Assembly: GCF_019511345.1 (NCBI RefSeq) | Contig: NZ_JAEUAK010000006.1 | Location: 62,001 to 126,000, forward strand | Direction of reading: 5' to 3' | DNA from: Rhizobium mesosinicum | GTDB taxonomy: Bacteria > Pseudomonadota > Alphaproteobacteria > Rhizobiales > Rhizobiaceae | DNA length: 64,000 bases | Shown here: positions 15,619 through 22,049 of the stretch, piece by piece | How positions within the stretch are numbered: position 1 is the first letter of the stretch | How the letters are laid out: every line of letters starts with the position of its first letter | Made by a program: the position numbers and the translations under genes | Notes under the pieces: generated by a model | Seen by the model: the letters and a program-made list of their open reading frames with translations, nothing else | Told to the model about the DNA's origin: nothing | Database searches by the model: none

Positions 15619-16188
15619 TCAGTCCTTGGCGCGTTCGACGTAGGAATTGTCCTCCGTTGCGATGACAACGCGGGTGCCGGCATCGATATGCGGCGGGACT
15701 GAGGTACGGATGCCGTTCGACAGCATCGCCGGCTTGTAAGAGGAGGAAGCCGTCTGGCCCTTGACGACCGGTTCGGTCTCGACGATTTCGAGGGTGACGT
15801 GGCGCGGCAGCTCGAGGGCCAGCGGAACGCCTTCGTGGATCGACAGGACGCAAGTCATGCCTTCCTGGAGGTAGGCCTTTTGGTCGCCCATGGTTTCGGC
15901 GCTGACGACCACCTGGTCGTAGGTGGCCGGATTCATGAAGTGGAAGCCTTCGCCGTCTTCATAGAGGTACTGGAAGTTCACGTCTTCGACGAAGGCGCGC
16001 TCGACCTGCTCGGTCGTGCGCCAGCGCTCGGAAACCTTTACACCATCGACGATGCGGCGCATATCGACCTGGGTAACAGGCGTGCCCTTGCCTGGGTGGA
16101 AATTCTGAGCCGTGAGAACGACGTAGAGCTTGCCGTCGACATCGAGAACGTTGCCCTTGCGGACCGAAGAGGCGATGACCTTGACCAT
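15619..16188 (-). CDS. efp: Translation elongation factor P
   Basis: EF-P binds between the P and E sites and rescues ribosomes stalled on polyproline. The 189 residues form three beta-barrel domains. Domain I carries HPGKGTP with Lys34 at the tip, the residue that receives beta-lysine. The C-terminal part has VIATEDNSYVERAKD, typical of domain III. AAGGAAG precedes the ATG. It is divergent from epmA and epmB, which encode the modification enzymes, so the complete pathway is in one place. Confidence 0.96.
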   Translation of the reverse strand: MVKVIASSVRKGNVLDVDGKLYVVLTAQNFHPGKGTPVTQVDMRRIVDGVKVSERWRTTEQVERAFVEDVNFQYLYEDGEGFHFMNPATYDQVVVSAETMGDQKAYLQEGMTCVLSIHEGVPLALELPRHVTLEIVETEPVVKGQTASSSYKPAMLSNGIRTSVPPHIDAGTRVVIATEDNSYVERAKD

Positions 16189-16338
16189 AAGACTTCCTTG
16201 TAAGTCGGCTTTCGGCGTCGTAGAGGACAGTCAGAATAGTCCTGAAGACGCAAAATGTTTTTCTTCGGGGCGGCACTAACCTAAAATCGCGGAAATAGCC
16301 ACCCCCAACACGGCTGAATCCGGCGAGGAACACGCTGA

Positions 16339-17403
16339 ATGACCCTCACGAGCGCCAAAGCGTCTCCCTGGTGGATACCATCAGTGCATGCCGATCGCCG
16401 TCCGTTCCTTATCGGACGCAACGCGATCCAGGCGGCGCTGCGCGGCTACTTTGCGCGCGAGGATTTCATCGAGGTCGACACGGCCACGCTGCAGGTCTCT
16501 CCTGGCAACGAGGCTCACCTGCATGCCTTTGCCACCCAGGCGCTGACGACGGACGGACAGGCTGCGCCCTTTTACCTGCACACGTCGCCGGAATTTGCCT
16601 GCAAGAAGCTTTTGGCCGCCGGCGAAGAACGCATCTCCTGCTTTGCGCATGTCTATCGCAACCGCGAGCGGGGGCCCCTGCATCATCCTGAGTTCACTAT
16701 GCTCGAATGGTATCGGGCAGGCGAAAGCTATGAGAGCCTGATGATGGATTGCGTGCGCATTCTGGCGCTCGCTGCCGAAACGGTGAAGACGGCCAAGCTT
16801 CTCTATCGCGGCGATGAGTGCGATCCTTTTGCTGGGCCGGAGCGGGTGAGCGTGGCGGAGGCTTTCAGCCGTCATGTCGGCATCGATCTTCTGGCTTCTG
16901 TATCTGCTGACGGCTCGACCGATCGCGAGCATCTTGCCGCCGAAGTGCGGCGGATCGGCATGCGCGTTTCCGATGACGACCATTGGGCCGATCTTTTCAG
17001 CCGCGTACTGGTGGAAAAGGTCGAGCCGCATCTCGGCTTCGGCCGTGTCACCATTCTCGACGAATATCCTGTTTCGGAAGCGGCACTTGCGCGGCCTTCG
17101 GCGCGCGATCCGCGGGTGGCGGAGCGCTTCGAGTTCTATGCTTGCGGCGTCGAGCTTGCCAACGGCTTTGGCGAACTGACCAATGCCGCCGAGCAGCGGC
17201 GGCGTTTCGAGATGGAGATGACCGAGAAGATGCGCGTCTATGGCGAGACCTATCCGCTCGACGAGGATTTTCTGGCAGCGCTGGCGATCATGCCGGAAGC
17301 GAGCGGCATCGCGCTCGGTTTCGACCGGCTTGTGATGCTGGCGACGGGAGCGTCGCGGATCGATCAGGTGCTCTGGGCCCCTGTGGCGGAGTACGGCCGA
17401 TGA
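16339..17403 (+). CDS. epmA: EF-P--(R)-beta-lysine ligase
   Basis: EpmA (GenX/PoxA) is a class II lysyl-tRNA-synthetase paralogue without the anticodon-binding domain, which ligates beta-lysine onto EF-P Lys34. The 354 residues fit. Motif 2 region: HTSPEFACKKLLAAG followed by CFAHVYRNRERG and HHPEFTMLEWYRA (about 82-131). Motif 3: SGIALGFDRLVMLATG near the C-terminus. It is divergent from efp, and its stop overlaps the epmB start by ATGA, so the two modifying enzymes are co-translated. Confidence 0.94.
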   Translation: MTLTSAKASPWWIPSVHADRRPFLIGRNAIQAALRGYFAREDFIEVDTATLQVSPGNEAHLHAFATQALTTDGQAAPFYLHTSPEFACKKLLAAGEERISCFAHVYRNRERGPLHHPEFTMLEWYRAGESYESLMMDCVRILALAAETVKTAKLLYRGDECDPFAGPERVSVAEAFSRHVGIDLLASVSADGSTDREHLAAEVRRIGMRVSDDDHWADLFSRVLVEKVEPHLGFGRVTILDEYPVSEAALARPSARDPRVAERFEFYACGVELANGFGELTNAAEQRRRFEMEMTEKMRVYGETYPLDEDFLAALAIMPEASGIALGFDRLVMLATGASRIDQVLWAPVAEYGR

Positions 17404-18452
17404 ATGTCATGCGCCCGATCAAAAGTGTCGACGATCTCGTCAGGACAGGCCTGATCGAGGACGCTGAGCGACTGGCGCTCGACGAGGTTGCTGCCCGCTA
17501 TGCCATTGCGCTGACGCCTGCCATGGCGAGGCTGATCGATCATGCCGATCCGGCCGATCCGATTGCCCGGCAGTTCGTGCCAGATGCGGCGGAACTCGTG
17601 ACCACGCCGGAAGAACGGGCCGATCCCATCGGCGATCATGCGCACAGTCCGGTGGAAGGTATCGTACATCGCTATCCGGATCGTGTCCTATTGAAGGCCG
17701 TACATGTCTGCCCGGTCTATTGCCGTTTCTGCTTCCGGCGCGAGATGGTGGGACCGCAGGGGCTCGGCACTCTCGAGCCGGCCGCTCTGGCCTCAGCCTT
17801 TGACTATATTCGCAGCCACAGCGAGATCTGGGAGGTGATCCTGACCGGTGGCGATCCGCTGGTGCTTTCACCACGCCGTCTCGGCGACATTCTAAGAGAG
17901 CTTGCGGCAATCCAGCATGTGAAAATCGTGCGATTCCACACACGGGTGCCGGTTGTCGAGCCGCAGAAGATCGATGTGGAACTGATCGCCGCACTGAAGG
18001 CGAGCGGCAAGACAGTTTATGTCGCGCTCCACGCCAATCATCCGCGTGAGCTGATCGCGGAAGCGCGCGCCGCCTGTGCCCGTCTGGTGGATGCCGGCAT
18101 CGTCATGGTCAGCCAGTCGGTGCTTCTGAAGGGGGTCAATGACGATGCCGATGTTCTGGCGGAACTGATGCGAGCCTTCGTCGAGGCACGCGTGAAGCCC
18201 TATTACCTGCACCATCCGGATCTTGCGCCCGGCACCAGCCATTTCCGGCTGTCGATAGAGGAGGGGCAGAAGATCGTCTCCTCGCTTCGCGGTCGCATCT
18301 CCGGCCTCTGCCAACCCACCTATATTCTCGATATTCCGGGCGGCCACGGCAAGGCCGTGATCGGCGAAAGCGCCGTGCAGGCGACCGCTGAGGGTTGTTA
18401 TTCGATTTCGGATTATCGTGGCAACGAGCATTCCTATCCGCCAGCAGATTAA
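17400..18452 (+). CDS. epmB: EF-P beta-lysylation protein EpmB (lysine 2,3-aminomutase family)
   Basis: This radical-SAM, PLP-dependent enzyme turns L-lysine into (R)-beta-lysine for EpmA. The 350 residues contain the cluster-binding CPVYCRFCFRR (Cys spacing CxxxCxxC, about 103-113), ILTGGDPLVLS (about 142-152), and YYLHHPDLAPGTSHFR near 262-277. The start at 17400 is fixed by the 4-bp overlap with epmA. The open frame extends upstream into epmA but has no family homology there. A catabolic lysine aminomutase is less likely given the neighbours. Confidence 0.93.
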   Translation: MNVMRPIKSVDDLVRTGLIEDAERLALDEVAARYAIALTPAMARLIDHADPADPIARQFVPDAAELVTTPEERADPIGDHAHSPVEGIVHRYPDRVLLKAVHVCPVYCRFCFRREMVGPQGLGTLEPAALASAFDYIRSHSEIWEVILTGGDPLVLSPRRLGDILRELAAIQHVKIVRFHTRVPVVEPQKIDVELIAALKASGKTVYVALHANHPRELIAEARAACARLVDAGIVMVSQSVLLKGVNDDADVLAELMRAFVEARVKPYYLHHPDLAPGTSHFRLSIEEGQKIVSSLRGRISGLCQPTYILDIPGGHGKAVIGESAVQATAEGCYSISDYRGNEHSYPPAD

Positions 18453-18716
18453 CGCACCAGCGGGCTCGTGGCGTGCCATTTCTGTACTTCGCGCGACTGG
18501 AGCGACTTGCTGCCGGTTTTCTCGGGCTAAATCAAACTATTGATGGAAATGAAGTATTAGGCCCAAGCTAGGCATGATCTGTAAAAAGCAAAGTATGAGT
18601 CTTAGTCATATTTAACTAATTATATTAGCGGAATGTTCTGTTTTCCGTACTAAAAGCACTCCCATGAAAAGGCGATGAATGCCGGCTCAGGATCATGAAA
18701 ATCTGGAGTGAATGGG
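18453..18716. promoter_or_regulatory. AT-rich leader of the carrier-protein/aminoacyl-ligase cluster
   Basis: This 264-bp gap is markedly richer in A and T than its surroundings, especially 18530-18665, which fits a promoter or horizontally acquired leader for the cluster that starts at 18717. No confident -35/-10 pair or operator could be named. No gene is seen in it. Confidence 0.4.
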
Positions 18717-18968
18717 ATGAACAAGACAATCCGCGACCTTGTAGCCAAGTTCGGTAAGCTTCCTGTGCCAGTTGATCAGGTTACCGACGATGCGGATCTC
18801 TATGCTGCGGGTCTGACGTCCTTCGCCTCGGTGCAGCTCATGCTTGGCATCGAAGAGGCATTCGACATCGAATTTCCTGACAATCTCCTGAACCGCAAGT
18901 CCTTCGCGAGCATCTCGGCGATCGCCAAGACGGTCGATCTCATCCGGGATGGCCGAAAGGTTGCCTGA
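18717..18968 (+). CDS. Small acyl/aminoacyl carrier protein
   Basis: This 83-residue acidic helical protein has an ACP-like layout. The likely phosphopantetheine attachment site is Ser in AAGLTSFASVQLMLGIEE (about 30-47); the surrounding GLTSF replaces the classical DSL. A second conserved patch FDIEFPDNLL follows. TGGAG at 18704-18708 is well spaced from ATG 18717; a GTG at 18708 is also in frame but lies inside the Shine-Dalgarno sequence. Its stop overlaps the next start by 1 bp. In characterised relatives the neighbouring SerRS-like ligase loads an amino acid onto the thiol of such a carrier, and that is the predicted role here. Confidence 0.88.
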   Translation: MNKTIRDLVAKFGKLPVPVDQVTDDADLYAAGLTSFASVQLMLGIEEAFDIEFPDNLLNRKSFASISAIAKTVDLIRDGRKVA

Positions 18969-20149
18969 TGAACGTCCCGGTCAAGATCACGGAAGACAGC
19001 TTGGTCGCAAGGGCTGCCCGCGTCGCTGAAATTGCGGCAGGACATGCGGATGCCGTCGATTTCGAAGGCCGGTTTCCGCAGGAGGCCGTCAACGCCATGA
19101 AGGCCGAGCGTCTGCTCGGTATCCAGATTCCCCGCCATCTCGGTGGCGAGGCCGCTTCCACCACCCAGATCGCCGAATTGTGCTCGATGCTCGGCCAGGC
19201 CTGCGCGGCAAGCGCGATGGTCTTTGCCATGCACCATATCAAGCTTTCGAGCCTCGTCGAACACGGCGTCGACAGCGAGTGGCATAGCGCCTTCATGCGC
19301 CGTATCGCGGCTGAACAGCTTCTGATCGCTTCCGCCACCACCGAAGGGGGGATCGGCGGCAATCTGCGCAACAGCATCTGCGCGATCGAAATCGACGGCG
19401 ATATCTGCAGGCTGCAAAAGGATGCCACCGTCATTTCCTACGGCTCGCATGCCGATGCCATTCTCATCACCTCACGCAGCCATCCGCAGGCCGCCTCTTC
19501 CGATCAGGTCCTGACAGCATTCCTGAAAGATCAGTACACGCTCGAAAAGACGCATGCCTGGAACACGCTCGGCATGCGCGGGACCTGCTCCGACGGCTTT
19601 CTGTTCAAGGGTGAAGCACCGGCCGCACAGATCCTGCCGAAGCCATTCGCTGAGATTGCCGCGCAGTCGATGCTTGCCTCTTCGCACCTGCTCTGGAGCG
19701 GCGTGTGGTACGGCATCGCGGTTGATGCCGTTTCCCGCGCACAGGCTTTCGTGCGCGCCGCTGCCCGCAAGTCTCCTGATGCTACCCCGCCCGGCGCCCT
19801 TCGCCTCGCTGAGGTTTCCAACCTCCTGCAGATGGTGAAGTCGAATGTCGTTGCCGGCCTGAAGGCTTATGAGGACGCCAAGGCTGACGGCGACAAGCTC
19901 TCCTCGATGGGCTTTGCCGTGGCGATGAACAATGTGAAGATCGCCTCCTCCGAGACGATCCTGGAAATCGTCAATCATGCCATGCTGATCTGCGGCATCA
20001 TGGGCTACAAGAATGGTACGCCCTTCAGCCTCGGACGCCATCTGCGCGATGCCCATTCCGCACAGCTCATGATCTCGAACGACCGCATCCTCGGCAATAC
20101 GTCGAGCATGCTCCTTGTCCATAAGCAGGACACTAGCCTACTGGGGTAA
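18968..20149 (+). CDS. Acyl-CoA-dehydrogenase-fold flavoprotein
   Basis: The 393 residues show the helical N-domain, a middle beta-barrel segment (about 115-220, with ASATTEGGIGGNLRN and LGMRGTCSDGF) and a C-terminal four-helix domain ending in GRHLRDAHSAQLM. The layout matches acyl-CoA dehydrogenases and their oxygenase cousins. The usual C-terminal YEGT-type catalytic Glu is not evident: the equivalent stretch reads NDRILGNTSSM. It may therefore not be an ordinary alpha,beta-dehydrogenase. It lies between the carrier protein and its ligase, so a carrier-bound aminoacyl thioester is the likely substrate (inference). FAD binding is predicted. Confidence 0.8.
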   Translation: MNVPVKITEDSLVARAARVAEIAAGHADAVDFEGRFPQEAVNAMKAERLLGIQIPRHLGGEAASTTQIAELCSMLGQACAASAMVFAMHHIKLSSLVEHGVDSEWHSAFMRRIAAEQLLIASATTEGGIGGNLRNSICAIEIDGDICRLQKDATVISYGSHADAILITSRSHPQAASSDQVLTAFLKDQYTLEKTHAWNTLGMRGTCSDGFLFKGEAPAAQILPKPFAEIAAQSMLASSHLLWSGVWYGIAVDAVSRAQAFVRAAARKSPDATPPGALRLAEVSNLLQMVKSNVVAGLKAYEDAKADGDKLSSMGFAVAMNNVKIASSETILEIVNHAMLICGIMGYKNGTPFSLGRHLRDAHSAQLMISNDRILGNTSSMLLVHKQDTSLLG

Positions 20150-20153
20150 AGCC

Positions 20154-21062
20154 ATGGATATGCAGACTTCGTTTCTGGACCGGCTCTTCGAGTCCGGCCT
20201 GCTGATCGATACCGGCGTTGACGGTCTTTATGGCCGCAGCGGCCAGTTCGAAGACGTCATCGCCGCTTTCGAACGGCTGATCGACAGGTTCGGTGGCGCC
20301 GATGGCGCCGAAGCGATGCGCTTTCCGCCCGGCATGAATCGTGCGCTCTTCGAAAAGAGCGGCTACATGAAGAGCTTCCCGCAGCTTGCCGGCACGGTGC
20401 ACAGCTTCTGCGGCAGTGAGCTCGACCATATGAGCCTGCTGCAATGCATGGAAGTCGGCGACGACTGGACCAAAGACCAGAAGGCAACCGATATCGTTCT
20501 GACGCCGGCTGCCTGCTACCCGCTCTACCCGACAGTTGCCAAACGCGGCAACCTGCCGGCCAACGGTGGCCTCTTCGATCTCCAGTCCTACTGCTTCCGC
20601 CATGAACCCTCGAAGGATCCTGCCCGCCAGCAGCTTTTCCGCATGCGCGAATATGTCTGCATGGGCACTGAGCAGCATGTGACCGATTTCCGCCAGAGCT
20701 GGATGGATCGCGGCGTCGAAATGATGAAGCAGGTCGGCCTCGATGTGACGATCGATGTTGCCAACGACCCGTTCTTCGGCCGCGCCGGCAAGATGATGGT
20801 CAATAACCAGCGTGACCAGAACCTGAAGTTCGAACTGCTGATCCCGATCACCTCGTCGGCGAACCCGACGGCCTGCATGAGCTTCAACTACCACCAGGAC
20901 TCTTTCGGTGTGAAGTGGGGCCTGAACCTCGAAGACGGCAGTGTGGCCCATACGGCTTGCGTCGGCTTCGGCCTTGAGCGCATCGCACTCGCGCTCTTCC
21001 ATCACCACGGCCTTGACGTTAAGGAATGGCCGGCCAGTGTCCGGAGAGTCCTGTGGGGCTGA
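20154..21062 (+). CDS. Amino acid:[carrier protein] ligase (truncated SerRS homologue)
   Basis: These 302 residues equal only the catalytic core of a class II seryl-tRNA synthetase; the N-terminal tRNA-binding coiled coil is missing. Motif 2 is FRHEPSKDPARQQLFRMREY (148-167) and motif 3 is CVGFGLERIALALF (269-282). Cys121, Glu166 and Cys269 match in spacing the Zn ligands reported for the Bradyrhizobium enzyme (recalled as Cys131, Glu176, Cys279). Known family members activate glycine or alanine with ATP and transfer it to the phosphopantetheine of a dedicated carrier protein instead of tRNA. The ATG at 20154 is preferred to an upstream GTG overlapping the previous gene. Confidence 0.92.
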   Translation: MDMQTSFLDRLFESGLLIDTGVDGLYGRSGQFEDVIAAFERLIDRFGGADGAEAMRFPPGMNRALFEKSGYMKSFPQLAGTVHSFCGSELDHMSLLQCMEVGDDWTKDQKATDIVLTPAACYPLYPTVAKRGNLPANGGLFDLQSYCFRHEPSKDPARQQLFRMREYVCMGTEQHVTDFRQSWMDRGVEMMKQVGLDVTIDVANDPFFGRAGKMMVNNQRDQNLKFELLIPITSSANPTACMSFNYHQDSFGVKWGLNLEDGSVAHTACVGFGLERIALALFHHHGLDVKEWPASVRRVLWG

Positions 21063-21070
21063 GCGGTTCC

Positions 21071-22033
21071 ATGACCTCGGTTTTTGCGGGTATCGATCCT
21101 GATGCCTACAAGCCGCATGCGCTGCATTCCGGCGAGCGCATGTGGCCGGAGACCAATTGCTATATCGATCTCTGGATCGAGGTTCTCTCCACCTTCGGCG
21201 TCGCACCCGAAGCGATGCTCGGCTTTACGCTGACGCAGGATTTCGAGGGCGACCAGTTCACCTTCTTCAAGGTACCGTTGGAAGATCTCGAGGCCCTCTA
21301 TGGCATCCGCACTACCGAGCTTGCTATCTACGACCGCGTGGAACGGCATGTCGAGGTGCAGATCGCCCGCGGGCGACTCTGCCTCATCGAGATGGATTCC
21401 TTCTATATGCCGGATACGCGCGGCACCGCCTACCGGCAGGAGCACGGCAAGACCACGGTCGCGATCAACCGCCTGGACTTTGCCGGCAAGCGCGTCGACT
21501 ATTTCCACAATGCCGGTTATTTCCGCATCGAGGGCGAGGATTTCGACGGGCTGTTCCAGTCGCATCTGACAGATGAGGATGCGCCGTTCCTGCCCTATAC
21601 GGAATTCGCCAAGTTCCCGGAACGCCCTGTCGGCGAAGCGCATCTGCGCGAGGTTTCCCGGCGTCTCCTAACCTTCCACTTCCGTCGCCGCCCGAGCGCC
21701 AATCCGATCCGTGCTTTTGCCGAGGTCTTTCCGCTGCAGGTCGAGGGAGTAGCCGATCGGCCCTTCGGCTTCTTCCACAAATATGCCTTCAACACGCTGC
21801 GGCAGGTGGGAGCGAATTTCGAACTCGCAGCCGATCATCTGACCTGGCTTTCAGCCGGCGAGTTTGGTGTTGCGGCCGAAGAGGCGCGCCGGATCTCGGA
21901 AGCGGCGAAGTCGGTTCAGTTCCAGCTTGCCCGCGCAGTCACCCGCCGCAAGTTCGAACCCTTGAAAGCCGCACTTGATCCGGCAGCCGATGCATGGGAT
22001 TCGATGATGGCATCGCTCGTGGAGCGAGTCTGA
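21071..22033 (+). CDS. DUF1839-family protein, partner of the aminoacyl carrier system
   Basis: This 320-residue soluble protein has no signal peptide or membrane segment. Recognisable blocks are WPETNCYIDLWIEVL near the N-terminus (Cys and Asn conserved), GFTLTQDFEGDQFTFFKVP, LIEMDSFYMPDTRGTAYR and KTTVAINRLD, followed by a helical C-terminal half. The first block resembles papain-like or transglutaminase-like cysteine folds only loosely, so no catalytic claim is made. The family is repeatedly found beside SerRS-like carrier ligases; that association is recalled knowledge. It starts 8 bp after the ligase stop. It may accept the aminoacyl group from the carrier (inference). Confidence 0.72.
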   Translation: MTSVFAGIDPDAYKPHALHSGERMWPETNCYIDLWIEVLSTFGVAPEAMLGFTLTQDFEGDQFTFFKVPLEDLEALYGIRTTELAIYDRVERHVEVQIARGRLCLIEMDSFYMPDTRGTAYRQEHGKTTVAINRLDFAGKRVDYFHNAGYFRIEGEDFDGLFQSHLTDEDAPFLPYTEFAKFPERPVGEAHLREVSRRLLTFHFRRRPSANPIRAFAEVFPLQVEGVADRPFGFFHKYAFNTLRQVGANFELAADHLTWLSAGEFGVAAEEARRISEAAKSVQFQLARAVTRRKFEPLKAALDPAADAWDSMMASLVERV

Positions 22034-22049
22034 AGCCGGAGATCTGACC

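Noticed and set aside
16983..17399. N-terminal extension of the EpmB frame into epmA
   Set aside because: The extension overlaps the catalytic core of epmA in another frame and has no lysine-aminomutase similarity; the ATGA overlap at 17400 is the natural start.
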